Source: Prevotella sp. oral taxon 376 (GTDB taxonomy: Bacteria > Bacteroidota > Bacteroidia > Bacteroidales > Bacteroidaceae). From it: 64,000 nt of DNA. This document shows, piece after piece, positions 1 through 8,869 of this stretch (position 1 is its first letter; each line of letters opens with the position of its first letter). The DNA lies in the NCBI RefSeq assembly GCF_003043945.1, contig NZ_PYXG01000001.1:1054001-1118000 (forward strand), given 5' to 3'. Position numbers and translations under genes: made by a program. The notes under the pieces are model-generated. The model saw nothing but the letters and a program-made list of their open reading frames with translations, had not been told where the DNA came from and did not search any database.

Positions 1-1532
1 GCTACCGGTCCGAGATTGAGTCCCTGTTCCGCGGCCTTGCGCATGATGCTGCGGATGCGGGCATAGGTGTATTGGATGAAAGGACCTGTGTTGCCGTTGA
101 AGTCGATACTCTCTTCCGGATTGAAGAGCATGTTCTTGCGGGCATCTACTTTCAGGATGAAGTACTTCAGCGCGCCGAGTCCCACGATACGGGCAATCTC
201 CTGCTTCTCCGTTTCAGTCATGTCCTTGAACTTACCGAGCTCGTCGCTTGTCTTGCGGGCATCGTCTATCATGGTGGCTATCAGGTCGTCGGCATCTACC
301 ACGGTGCCCTCGCGACTCTTCATCTTACCGTTCGGAAGTTCCACCATGCCGTAGGAGAAGTGTACCAAATCCTTGCCCCATTTGAAGCCGAGGCGGTCTA
401 AAAGAAGGGACAGAACCTGAAAATGGTAGTTCTGCTCATTGCCCACCACATAGATCATCTTGTCGATGGGGTAGTCGTTGAAGCGCATCTCGGCCGTGCC
501 GATGTCCTGGGTCATGTAGACGCTGGTTCCGTCGGAGCGGATAAGAAGCTTCTGATCGAGGCCTTCCCGGGTGAGATCAGCCCATACGCTGCCGTCTTCC
601 TTACGGAAGAAGAGGCCTTTTGCAAGCCCCTCCTCCACCTTCTTCTTTCCCTCAAGATAGGTGTTCGACTCGTAGTAGATCTTGTCGAAGCTTACGCCGA
701 GTGCCTGATAGGTCTCGTCGAAGCCGGCATATACCCAGGAGTTCATCTTCTCCCAGAGGGCACGCACTTCTTTGTCGCCCTGCTCCCACTTGACAAGCAT
801 CTCGTGGGCTTCCTTGATGAGCGGGGCTTCTGACTTGGCTTTCTCCTCGGCTTTATCTTCGTCGAGGCCGTCGGTTACATATTGCGCCTTGAGGGCTGCA
901 CACTCTTCACGGTAATGCTTGTCGAAAGCCACATAGTAGTCGCCTATCAGATGGTCGCCTTTCTTGCCGCTGCTTTCGGGAGTTTCACCATCGCCCCACT
1001 TCTGCCATGCCAGCATCGACTTGCAGATATGAATGCCGCGGTCGTTCACGATGTTGGTCTTTACGACCTTATTGCCGTTGGCTTCCATGATTTTTGACAG
1101 CGACCAGCCGAGCAGATTGTTGCGCACATGTCCCAGATGGAGCGGTTTGTTGGTGTTGGGAGACGAGTATTCCACCATCACCAGTGGTGAATCGCCGGTG
1201 GATTTCTTCTCGCCGAACTTCTCGTCGGCATTGATATCGTTCAGCAGAGACAGCCATGCGCCTTTCGCGACGATAAGATTGAGGAACCCCTTGACCACAT
1301 TGAACCTCTCAACGGCTTCACAGTACTGCTGCAAATACAGGCCGATGTCCTGCGCCGTGTCCTCGGGTTTCTTCCTTGAGGCTTTCAAGAAGGGGAACAC
1401 AACGAGCGTGAGGTTGCCCTCGAAGGCCTCCTTGGTCTTCTGTAACTGTATCATCTTGGCTGGCACATCCTGCCCATATAATTCTTTTACGGCCTTGACG
1501 ACGGCACCGCAAATTGTGCTTTCAATATCCAT
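1..1532 (-). CDS. argS: Arginyl-tRNA synthetase, C-terminal part beyond the window
   Basis: Class I aminoacyl-tRNA synthetase charging tRNA-Arg in the cytoplasm. The reverse strand encodes about 510 residues from an ATG at 1532 and remains open at base 1. An N-terminal ArgS additional domain (about 1-110) precedes the catalytic core. The HIGH-type signature reads HLGH at 132-135, after SSPNTNKP, and the KMSKS counterpart reads KMKSREGT around residue 403-410. The last visible part (NGNTGPFIQYTYARI) is the usual ArgS stretch just before the anticodon-binding domain, so only about 80-100 residues should be missing. It is divergent from the YitT gene. Certain at family level. Confidence 0.97.
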   Translation of the reverse strand, partial: MDIESTICGAVVKAVKELYGQDVPAKMIQLQKTKEAFEGNLTLVVFPFLKASRKKPEDTAQDIGLYLQQYCEAVERFNVVKGFLNLIVAKGAWLSLLNDINADEKFGEKKSTGDSPLVMVEYSSPNTNKPLHLGHVRNNLLGWSLSKIMEANGNKVVKTNIVNDRGIHICKSMLAWQKWGDGETPESSGKKGDHLIGDYYVAFDKHYREECAALKAQYVTDGLDEDKAEEKAKSEAPLIKEAHEMLVKWEQGDKEVRALWEKMNSWVYAGFDETYQALGVSFDKIYYESNTYLEGKKKVEEGLAKGLFFRKEDGSVWADLTREGLDQKLLIRSDGTSVYMTQDIGTAEMRFNDYPIDKMIYVVGNEQNYHFQVLSLLLDRLGFKWGKDLVHFSYGMVELPNGKMKSREGTVVDADDLIATMIDDARKTSDELGKFKDMTETEKQEIARIVGLGALKYFILKVDARKNMLFNPEESIDFNGNTGPFIQYTYARIRSIMRKAAEQGLNLGPV

Positions 1533-1687
1533 ATCGTATTTGTTTTCCTTTTGCTTTTTGTTTTTTCTCAGACAGGGAATCCTGTTTTGTAAATACTTAG
1601 ATGTGTGCAAAATTACAAAAAAATAATCGGATATAGGGGGAATCCCAAATAAAAATGTTACATTTGCCAGCAAATGTTTAATCATCT
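1533..1687. promoter_or_regulatory. Divergent promoter region argS / yitT-like gene
   Basis: Two Bacteroidetes-type -7 boxes (TAnnTTTG) face away from each other. TAATTTTG on the minus strand (1608-1615) would give argS a leader of about 70 nt, and TACATTTG on the plus strand (1659-1666) lies 21 bp before the YitT start. Neither has a clear upstream TTG at the usual 19-21 bp spacing, so both calls are tentative. Confidence 0.4.
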
Positions 1688-2653
1688 ATGAAAACAAAGA
1701 GGAAATCGCGTTATCGAGACTTTCGGGATTATGTCATTATCAGCATCGCCATGCTCATGGGTTCGGTGGGTCTGGTGCTGTTTTTCCTGCCTAACGAGAT
1801 TACGACTGGGGGTATCACGGGGGTCGCTTCTATTCTGTATTGGGGCTTCCAGATTCCGGTGTCGCTCACTTTCTTTGTCATGAATGCCGTTCTCATGATG
1901 TTCGCCCTGCGCATTTTGGGCTGGAAGTTTTGCGTGAAGACCATTTACGCAGTTGTTCTCTTCACGGTTATCACTTCTCTATTGCAATACTATGTGGGTG
2001 ATTTGCACCTGCTGGCCGACCAGAAGTTCATGGCTCTCATCGTGGGAAGTGCTTTCTTGGGCACGAGTGTGGGGCTGGGCTTGTCGTCAGGAGGCTCCAC
2101 GGGAGGCTCTGATGTGATCGCTGCCATGGTCCATAAATATAAAGATGTGTCGCTGGGGCATATCATTTTGTTCTGCGATCTCATCATCATCACTTCTTCT
2201 TATCTGGTCCTGAAGGACTGGGAGAAGGTGCTCTATGGCTATTGCTTCCTTTTCATCTGTTCTTTCTGCGTGGACCAAGTGGTGAATACCATGCGGCGGT
2301 CGGTGCAGTTCTTCATCATTTCCGATAAGTATGATGTCATCGGGAAGGCCATTAATGAGTTCGTGCCCCGTGGCTGCACGGTCTTTGACGGACATGGATT
2401 CTACTCGGGCAAGAAGATTCAGGCCCTCTTCGTCATAGCCAAGAAGAGTGAGTCGAACATGATATTCCATCTCATTGACGATATAGATCCCGACGCTTTT
2501 GTTTCCCAGAGTTCCGTAATCGGCGTGTTCGGAGAGGGCTTCGACCAGTTTCGTGCGCGTAGCAAGCAGAGGAAACAGGAGGAGAAGGAGTTCATTCGCC
2601 GGGCTTTGGAGGAGTCGGAAGCGGCAAAGGGAGAAACAGGCGGAGCAGCATGA
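1688..2653 (+). CDS. YitT family membrane protein (DUF161 + DUF2179)
   Basis: A 321-residue inner-membrane protein of the YitT family, whose transport role is undefined. Hydrophobic helices lie from about residue 15 to 205, including the Gly/Ser-rich stretch LGLSSGGSTGGSD that is typical of the family. A soluble DUF2179 domain (about 225-290, with GCTVFDGHGFYSG) follows, then a charged Lys/Glu tail. The length fits the family. The stop codon overlaps the next start (ATGA), so it is probably translated together with the downstream hydrolase. The family call is firm; the substrate is unknown. Confidence 0.9.
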   Translation: MKTKRKSRYRDFRDYVIISIAMLMGSVGLVLFFLPNEITTGGITGVASILYWGFQIPVSLTFFVMNAVLMMFALRILGWKFCVKTIYAVVLFTVITSLLQYYVGDLHLLADQKFMALIVGSAFLGTSVGLGLSSGGSTGGSDVIAAMVHKYKDVSLGHIILFCDLIIITSSYLVLKDWEKVLYGYCFLFICSFCVDQVVNTMRRSVQFFIISDKYDVIGKAINEFVPRGCTVFDGHGFYSGKKIQALFVIAKKSESNMIFHLIDDIDPDAFVSQSSVIGVFGEGFDQFRARSKQRKQEEKEFIRRALEESEAAKGETGGAA

Positions 2654-3609
2654 GAAGGTCGTTTGGATTCTTATTGGCAGCAATCCTCATCGCAATTGTG
2701 GGAGTCCTGTCTGCGGCGAGTTGGTATATGCTTGACTATTCCCTCATGTCCTCCATGCGGCATAGCCACCAATTGGAGCCAAGACTGGCCGAGATGCGGC
2801 GAGGATATCCCCAGATTCGTCCGTGGGTAGACAGCCTGCAGGATGCCGGGGCACTGAGAGACACCTTTGTCCTCATGCCTACCGGAGAGCGTCATCACGC
2901 TGTCTATGTCCGTGTGGCACAGCCTTCAAATAAGGTGGCGGTGCTCATTCACGGATATAAAGACAACTGCATGGGCATGATGCATATAGGATATGTCTAC
3001 AGTCGGTTGGGGTTCAATCTCCTGCTGCCCGACCTCCATGCCCATGGCAAGAGCGAGGGCGCTGACATCCGGATGGGATGGGAAGACCGCAAGGATGTCA
3101 TGCGCTGGATGGCGGTTGCCGATTCGCTCTTCCGCGATTCCACGGCAACCTCGCGGATGATGGTTCACGGCATCTCTATGGGCGCTGCAACGGCCATGTG
3201 CATATCGGGAGAAGAGTTGCCGCCTTATGTGAGAGGCTTTGTGGAAGACTGCGGATATACCAGCGTTTGGGAAGAGTTCAGGGGCGAGATGAGGGCCCGG
3301 TTCGGTCTTCCGGCTTTCCCGTTGCTCCATGCGGCAAGTGTTCTTTGCAAGCTCCGCTTTGGGTGGAGCTTCCAGGAAGCCTCTCCCCTCAGGCAGGTCG
3401 GCAGGTGCAAGCTCCCGATGCTGTTCATTCATGGAGATGCCGACACTTATGTTCCTTTCTCCATGCTCGAGCCTTTGTATGAGGCCAAGCCGGGTATCAA
3501 GGAGCGGTATGTTGCGTCGAAGTCAGCCCATGCCCTCAGTTACCGCGACCATCCGCGGGAGTATGCCGGACGGGTGGCGGCCTTTGTCAGGAAGTGCGGC
3601 ATCCCTTAG
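2650..3609 (+). CDS. Alpha/beta hydrolase, membrane-anchored or exported
   Basis: A 319-residue serine hydrolase of the S33/BAAT-like alpha/beta fold, similar to Bacteroidetes proteins annotated as alpha/beta hydrolase or acyl-CoA thioester hydrolase. A hydrophobic N-terminal segment (about 5-25) acts as signal or anchor. Visible parts of the fold are the oxyanion HGYKDN loop, the nucleophile elbow GISMGAA (Ser of GxSxG), the acid in HGDADTYVP and the catalytic His in SAHALS near the C-terminus. The start overlaps the YitT stop by 4 nt, which indicates translational coupling. The substrate cannot be read from sequence. Confidence 0.88.
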   Translation: MRRSFGFLLAAILIAIVGVLSAASWYMLDYSLMSSMRHSHQLEPRLAEMRRGYPQIRPWVDSLQDAGALRDTFVLMPTGERHHAVYVRVAQPSNKVAVLIHGYKDNCMGMMHIGYVYSRLGFNLLLPDLHAHGKSEGADIRMGWEDRKDVMRWMAVADSLFRDSTATSRMMVHGISMGAATAMCISGEELPPYVRGFVEDCGYTSVWEEFRGEMRARFGLPAFPLLHAASVLCKLRFGWSFQEASPLRQVGRCKLPMLFIHGDADTYVPFSMLEPLYEAKPGIKERYVASKSAHALSYRDHPREYAGRVAAFVRKCGIP

Positions 3610-3678
3610 TCCATGGATTTTTTGCCGTCAGGACTGTCCGTGCGGCTCACTTGTTTTTAGATATGTATCTTCCGGTTT

Positions 3679-3744
3679 GACAAAATCGGCGAGATTGAAG
3701 GACGAAATCGCCGAAATCGTGGGACGAAATCGCCGATTTTGTCA
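3679..3744. repeat. Three 22-bp tandem repeats (array 1)
   Basis: Three contiguous 22-bp units starting at 3679, 3701 and 3723, each built around GACgAAATCGcCGA. The first unit is partly inverted relative to the last, so the outer arms TGACAAAATCGGCGA (3678-3692) and TCGCCGATTTTGTCA (3730-3744) are exact reverse complements and could form a hairpin. The array lies between two convergent genes, and the same unit recurs at 29519-29584. Confidence 0.85.
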
Positions 3745-3760
3745 GGCTGGGAGCGGCCTT

Positions 3761-4177
3761 TTAGTCGTCTGCTGTCCACTTGCCGTCTTGCCGGAGCATA
3801 CTCTTGATGTCGCGTATTTTCTGTTTCCTGGACAGTGAGAACTCTTTGCTGTGGGCATCGATGTAGTCGTAGAGTCGGAAAGCTTTGTCGAGGAAGAGGT
3901 CGCGGAGCGGCTTCATCTTGCAGGTTCCCTCGGCATACCAGAGCTCGGCAAGCATCTCGAGCTTCTGTATCCGTCGGTCTTCTTCCCATTGCTGGCGGGC
4001 ATAGTCGACGGCTTCCTCCATAGAACAGTTGCGCAGCAGTGAGTAGTCGCCCACATACTGTCGGTAGAGCTCCCTGAAGTCTTCGTCGGTTCGCTGGTCG
4101 ATGTCTTTCTCGAGGAAGCGCTGCAAGGCTGCCATAAACTCCTCGATGATTCTGATGAAATAGTCGCGTTGTAACAT
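3761..4177 (-). CDS. Conserved hypothetical protein, possibly DUF6483-like
   Basis: A 138-residue soluble, charged, mostly helical protein (Glu/Arg/Lys/Leu-rich) with no signal peptide. It begins MLQRDYFIRIIEEFM and has a middle region (SMEEAVDYARQQWEEDRR) that looks like a TPR-like or helical-hairpin domain. It resembles small Bacteroidetes/Firmicutes proteins of the DUF6483 type, but that assignment is from memory of the pattern and is uncertain. It starts 14 bp after the stop of the GH3 gene on the same strand and may be the last gene of that operon. Confidence 0.7.
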   Translation of the reverse strand: MLQRDYFIRIIEEFMAALQRFLEKDIDQRTDEDFRELYRQYVGDYSLLRNCSMEEAVDYARQQWEEDRRIQKLEMLAELWYAEGTCKMKPLRDLFLDKAFRLYDYIDAHSKEFSLSRKQKIRDIKSMLRQDGKWTADD

Positions 4178-4191
4178 ACTGTTCTCTTAGA

Positions 4192-6546
4192 TTAGTTCCA
4201 TGTGAAAGTGTCTTCTAATTTAATGTCCTGCGAACTCCTGCCTATCATGACTCTGAAGGTCCCCGGTTCTACGGTGAACTTGCGTTGCAGGCCCCACAGG
4301 GCGAAATCGTGGGGATGGAGCGTAAAAGTTACGGTCTTCGTCTCACCTGGTTCCAGACAAATGCGTTCGAAGCCTCGCAGCACCTTCGTATATGCCGTTA
4401 CGCTGCTCACCTCGTCGTGCAGGTAGAGTTGCGGAACCTCATCGCCGCTGCGGGTGCCCGTGTTCTTGACCTCGCAAGTTACTTTCACGCCTTCCTTCAG
4501 TCTCTGAATCTGGAGGTTGGCGTATTCGAATGTCGTATAGCTCAGTCCGTGGCCGAAGGGATAGAGAGCCCCCCAGACAGACCTGCTCGCCTTCTCGTCG
4601 GAACCTGGCTTGAACGGGAAGTGGAACGGAATCTGCCCGACGCTCTTCGGAAAGGTTACCGCAAGATGGCCTCCGGGGTTATAGTCGCCGAACAAGGCCT
4701 CGGCCACGGCCTGCCCCGTGAACTCTCCGGGATACCATCCATGTAGGATGGCGGGAATGCTTCTGGCGGCAAAGTTGATGGTACAGGCACGCCCGTCGAG
4801 CAATACGAGGACGACGGGAGTGCCCGTGTGATAGACAGCTTCGAGGAGCTCTTCCTGTCTGCCGGGCAAATTGAGGTCGGTGCGGGAAAGGCTTTCGCCC
4901 ACAATCTGGTTGTTGCCTCCCAGCACGAGGATGGCCACATCGGCCTCTTTGGCGAGTGCCACGGCTTCGTCGCGGTCGGCTTTTTCTTCTTTGGAGAGCG
5001 GGAAATCCATCAGTTCGCTCTCTGGAAAATGCGTGTCGAGGAGGTCGCATCCTTTCGCGTAGCCGACCTCGGCGTAGGGAATCAGATGGCGAATGGCCTC
5101 GTATACCGTGATGATGTTTGCCCCCCGGGCTCCATAGCGGCTCACGAATTCGGCCTTTTCATTGGCATTTGGTCCGATGACGGCAATCTTTTGGAGCGAC
5201 TTGCTCAAAGGAAGCAGGCCGCGTTCGTTCTTCAGGAGCACGAGCGACTGTCGTGCCGCCTCCAGCGAAACCTTCTGGGCGTCGGCGTTCCTGACGGTCT
5301 TTCCGGCTTCCCCTGCGTTGCCTCGGTAAGGATTGTCGAAAAGTCCCAGCCAGAATTTCACTCTCAAGATCTCTGCTACCCGCCGGTTCAGGGTCTCCTC
5401 GGAGATCTTTCCGTTCATGACGGCTTTCCTTAGCGGTTCGACATAAGTTTCCGGCTGGGTGAAGTTGGTGCGGATGTTCAGCCCTGCGTTCACCGCCAAT
5501 GCCGCGGCATCCTCGTAGTCTGCCGCCACATGGTGCTTGTTGTAGAGGAATTCCAAAGCCTCGCTGTCGGATACCACATAGCCGCGGAAGCCGAACTCAT
5601 TGCGCAGCAACTCGGTGAGGAAATAGTAGCTGCCGGATATCGGCTCACCGTTATAGTCGTTGTAAGAGCTCATGATGCCGAGCGCTCCACCTTCCTGTAC
5701 GGCCATGCGGAAGGGCTTGAGATAAAGTTCGTGCAGGGCTTGCTCGGTAATATGGGGGTCGGTGCGGGTCCTGTCGTCGCGGCCTCCGACAGGACTACTG
5801 TATGCCGCATAGTGCTTGGGGGTGGACACCACGCGGCGCGCCTGAAGGCCTCTCACCATCTCAAGGCCAAGCTGCCCCACCAGATAGGCATCCTCTCCGT
5901 AAGTCTCGACGCAGCGTCCCCAACGGGGGTCGGTGGCGATGTCGAGAATGGGCGAATAGATGTTGGTGTATCCGAGGATGTCGGCCTCGGTGGCTTCGAT
6001 GTCGGCTATCCTGCGAATCAGTTCCCGGTTCCAGGTAGCTCCCTGGCCGCATTGGGCAGGGAAATAGGTTGCCTGATAGTGACAAAGCCCGTGTATGCCC
6101 TCATTGCTGAAGTCTACGGGAATGCCGAGGCGTGTTTCCTCAACAAACCATCGCTGTATTTCGTGTAAGGCTTCAACATGTTTCCGTGCGTCGGTGATAA
6201 AGGGCTTGAGCGGTGTTCCTATTCCGTTGTGTTCCTCGTCGATGTTGCCGATGCCGTCTTTCCATACGCGGGTTTTCCATTCAGCTGTCGGGAGGTCGTC
6301 TTTGAGAACGCGTCCAGAACCATAGAGGGTGGTCATCTGACAGGTTTTTTCTTCCATTGTCATCTGCTGGAGAAGGTTGTTTACGCGAGCTTCAATGGGC
6401 ATTTTGGGGTTTTCGAAGATGTCCATCTTTCCGTTTTTGTTGAAGTCAATCCATCCTTTATGATAGATTTTCTGGTTGCCGGCCTGTGTTCCCGTGGCCG
6501 TGAGGATGATGAGCGCAAGGGCTGCGAGTTGTTTAGGATTCTTCAT
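4192..6546 (-). CDS. Glycoside hydrolase family 3, beta-glucosidase/xylosidase type
   Basis: A 784-residue secreted exo-acting beta-glycosidase. An N-terminal signal peptide (1-22) is followed by an EF-hand-like DFNKNGKMDIFENP segment common in Bacteroidetes GH3 enzymes. The GH3 N-terminal barrel has the KH pair at 244-245 and the nucleophile Asp327 in VVSDSEA. The C-terminal alpha/beta domain (about 430-640) contains LGGNNQIVGESLSRT, and a fibronectin-III-like domain (about 680-780, RGFERICLEPGETK) completes the protein. The architecture is full length. The start overlaps the upstream helicase stop by 14 bp. The exact sugar (glucose or xylose) is not decided by sequence alone. Confidence 0.95.
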   Translation of the reverse strand: MKNPKQLAALALIILTATGTQAGNQKIYHKGWIDFNKNGKMDIFENPKMPIEARVNNLLQQMTMEEKTCQMTTLYGSGRVLKDDLPTAEWKTRVWKDGIGNIDEEHNGIGTPLKPFITDARKHVEALHEIQRWFVEETRLGIPVDFSNEGIHGLCHYQATYFPAQCGQGATWNRELIRRIADIEATEADILGYTNIYSPILDIATDPRWGRCVETYGEDAYLVGQLGLEMVRGLQARRVVSTPKHYAAYSSPVGGRDDRTRTDPHITEQALHELYLKPFRMAVQEGGALGIMSSYNDYNGEPISGSYYFLTELLRNEFGFRGYVVSDSEALEFLYNKHHVAADYEDAAALAVNAGLNIRTNFTQPETYVEPLRKAVMNGKISEETLNRRVAEILRVKFWLGLFDNPYRGNAGEAGKTVRNADAQKVSLEAARQSLVLLKNERGLLPLSKSLQKIAVIGPNANEKAEFVSRYGARGANIITVYEAIRHLIPYAEVGYAKGCDLLDTHFPESELMDFPLSKEEKADRDEAVALAKEADVAILVLGGNNQIVGESLSRTDLNLPGRQEELLEAVYHTGTPVVLVLLDGRACTINFAARSIPAILHGWYPGEFTGQAVAEALFGDYNPGGHLAVTFPKSVGQIPFHFPFKPGSDEKASRSVWGALYPFGHGLSYTTFEYANLQIQRLKEGVKVTCEVKNTGTRSGDEVPQLYLHDEVSSVTAYTKVLRGFERICLEPGETKTVTFTLHPHDFALWGLQRKFTVEPGTFRVMIGRSSQDIKLEDTFTWN

Positions 6547-8449
6547 GGAGCGATAGTATATGTGTATAAAGTTTTTTATAGAAGGGATGCTTGGTCAGCG
6601 TCTTGGCATCTCCGAGGATGATGAGCTTCATGCGGGCGCGGGTCATTGCCACATTCATGCGCCGCAGGTCGCGTAGGAATCCTATCTCACCCTCGGCGTT
6701 GGAGCGTACCAGCGAGATGAGGATGATGTCTCTCTCCTGTCCCTGGAAACCGTCTACGGTGTTCACGCTGATGAGTTTTCGGAAAGGCTTGAAAAACTCC
6801 CGTTGCTTGAGCAGGTGGCGCAGATACTGCACTTGGGCACGATAGGGCGAGATGACTCCTACATCAATGCGCTCGTCGAGGATGCGCTGCTTGCCGATTT
6901 TGGCGAAGTATTCTTGGAGCGCAGACAGCGTGAGCTGTGCTTCCTGCCTGTTGATTCTTCCGAAAGAATCGCCCACGAATTCTTCTCCCCATCGTTGTCC
7001 GGATGCAGGAGGGTCGCCGGCTGGAGCATCGTTGGTCGCCTGCCGCCATTCTATGGGGATGTCGTAGTCGAGTATTCCGCGGTATTTTATCTGTGGGGCA
7101 CTCTCCACCTTGCCGTCGTAGAACCAGTTGCTGGAGAAGTGCATGATCTGTTCGTTCATGCGGTATTGTACCCGCAGGAGCGTTACCACTTCGGGCTTGT
7201 TCTCCACGATGCGCTCCATGAGGGTCTTGCCAAGCCCTCCTCTCAGGGCAGCGATGCTTTTCACGGTGGGTGGAAGCTGGCAGTGGTCGCCGGCAAGAAT
7301 CACTCTCGACGCCCTGCGGACGGGTATCCAGCAGGCAGCCTCAAGAGCTTGGGCGGCCTCGTCGATGAAAAGCGTGCCGAACTTCTGTCCTTCCAAGAGC
7401 CGGTTGGCAGACCCGACGAGGGTAGAGGCGACCACCCTGGCCTCGCTGAAAAGCTCACTGTTGATGCGGATTTCGATCTCGGTGGCGCGGCTTTTCAGCC
7501 GGTCGAGCTTCTGGTGGAAAGCCTCACTGCGCCCTTTGCGCCGTCCTCTTAGCTCTCGTATGGCCTTTCTGATGGCCCAAAGCTGCGGATAGTCGGGGTG
7601 CGACTCGAAGCGCCTCTCATAGGTGAAGCTCAGCATTTTGTCGTTCACCCTCGTGGGATTGCCGATGCGGAGCACATGGATGCCCCGGTCGACGAGCTTT
7701 TCCGATATCCAGTCTACTGCCATATTGCTCTGCGCACAGACGAGCACTTGGCTCTCGCGCATCAGCACTTCGTTGACGGCTTCTACCAGCGTGGTGGTCT
7801 TCCCGGTGCCTGGCGGGCCGTGCACCACCATCACATCCTTTGTCCGAAGCACCTCGTTCACCGCCTTTTCCTGCGTGGGATTGAGCCACGGAAACCGCAT
7901 CGGCTCGAAGTTGAGCTGCCCGGCCTGACGCGTCTTGCTATAGAAAAGGTCGCGGAGGTAGGCCAGGCGGTTGTCCTTGGCCTGCATCACCCGGTCGAGG
8001 GCATCGAACATGGTCTTATAGCTGGTCTCGTCGAAGAAGAGTTGCAGCCCTACGGAGTCTTCACAACTCTGTATGTCCACGAGGCTTCCATTGTCGGGAA
8101 GCACCACGACCATGCGGTCGCCGTCTACATAGTTTACGGTTCCCGTAAGGCGGAAATACCGCAGCTCACCGTTGCGGGAGACCTTGAAGAAAACCACGGG
8201 ACGGCCAAACTCAAAGTTGTGTTCTATGTCCTGGTCGGCAGCGCGGGTTACTTCCAGCGACAGCTGGTTCAGCGAATTATAGTAACTCTTGCCGATCTTC
8301 AGCGGAAACCAGGCATCACCGCGCTTCACCTTCCGCGCCAGTCCCATTGTCTCGGTCTGCTTGCGGAAAGCCTCTTTCTCGGCGTTGTACTCCATTTGGA
8401 GCAACAATCGCTGTTGCGCCAAGGCCTGCTGTGGTGAGTTCTCTGCCAT
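6533..8449 (-). CDS. UPF1/IGHMBP2-like superfamily 1B DNA/RNA helicase
   Basis: A helicase of the SMUBP-2/UPF1 type, 638 residues when started at the ATG at 8449. Walker A GPPGTGKT is at about 211-218 and is followed by TTLVEAVNEVL. Walker B/motif II is DEAAQALE, motif III is AGDHCQLPPT, and the C-terminal RecA domain carries VNTVDGFQGQERD and MNVAMTRARMKL. The N-terminal region resembles the OB/stalk region of IGHMBP2. An in-frame ATG at 8503 is rejected because a good promoter (8469-8499) lies between it and 8449, so a transcript from that promoter would begin downstream of 8503. It probably remodels nucleic acids in the cytoplasm. The overlap with the GH3 gene suggests co-transcription. 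Confidence 0.92.
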   Translation of the reverse strand: MAENSPQQALAQQRLLLQMEYNAEKEAFRKQTETMGLARKVKRGDAWFPLKIGKSYYNSLNQLSLEVTRAADQDIEHNFEFGRPVVFFKVSRNGELRYFRLTGTVNYVDGDRMVVVLPDNGSLVDIQSCEDSVGLQLFFDETSYKTMFDALDRVMQAKDNRLAYLRDLFYSKTRQAGQLNFEPMRFPWLNPTQEKAVNEVLRTKDVMVVHGPPGTGKTTTLVEAVNEVLMRESQVLVCAQSNMAVDWISEKLVDRGIHVLRIGNPTRVNDKMLSFTYERRFESHPDYPQLWAIRKAIRELRGRRKGRSEAFHQKLDRLKSRATEIEIRINSELFSEARVVASTLVGSANRLLEGQKFGTLFIDEAAQALEAACWIPVRRASRVILAGDHCQLPPTVKSIAALRGGLGKTLMERIVENKPEVVTLLRVQYRMNEQIMHFSSNWFYDGKVESAPQIKYRGILDYDIPIEWRQATNDAPAGDPPASGQRWGEEFVGDSFGRINRQEAQLTLSALQEYFAKIGKQRILDERIDVGVISPYRAQVQYLRHLLKQREFFKPFRKLISVNTVDGFQGQERDIILISLVRSNAEGEIGFLRDLRRMNVAMTRARMKLIILGDAKTLTKHPFYKKLYTHILSLHEES

Positions 8450-8468
8450 GTTCTTTGGAAATTCTGTC

Positions 8469-8499
8469 CAAAGATAATGCTTTTTCTCGATATCTGCAA
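8469..8499 (-). promoter_or_regulatory. Promoter of the helicase gene
   Basis: On the minus strand TTG (8497-8499), a 20-bp spacer and TATCTTTG (8469-8476) match the Bacteroidetes -33/-7 consensus. Transcription would start near 8463, about 13 nt before the chosen ATG. This supports the shorter protein start. Confidence 0.65.
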
Positions 8500-8869
8500 G
8501 CATGGAGACATTTATGAATTCTCCTCTTGCTCACTTCAGGGGAGAGCGGGAGGAGTGTGGCATATTTCTATAATCAGGCCTTTAAAAAAGACACGGGAGT
8601 TGCTTTTTCTTTATAGGGATATTCTTGCCCGGTTCCACCGCAATGCTCCCAGGCCCTCATATCCTTGATGTATTGTTCTCCTTGATGGGCCTGCGCCTTT
8701 CCTCGATGATCCCGGCAAGGTGGAAACGAGGAGGCTTCCGCGGCGCATGGCCGCGGAAATGCGAAGGCCCTTTCTTCTCTCAACGCACGGCTTGAGACAG
8801 GCTTCGCAATTTGTTGATACCTTATTTTATATAGGTGGCGACAAACCGCGTGAAATCTTGAAGGTGGAG
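8500..8869. other. Gap without a recognisable gene; one strong hairpin
   Basis: About 370 bp between the helicase promoter and the 3' end of the PfkB gene. Open frames on either strand give no recognisable protein. The one clear structure is a hairpin with exact 9-bp arms TTCCGCGGC (8736-8744) and GCCGCGGAA (8750-8758) and a 5-nt loop. No T-run follows, so it is not a standard terminator. Confidence 0.5.

Noticed and set aside
3329-3838. 169-residue plus-strand frame overlapping the hydrolase end
   Set aside because: It is out of frame with the alpha/beta hydrolase, Ser/Arg-rich and runs into the 22-bp repeats, so it is a shadow.
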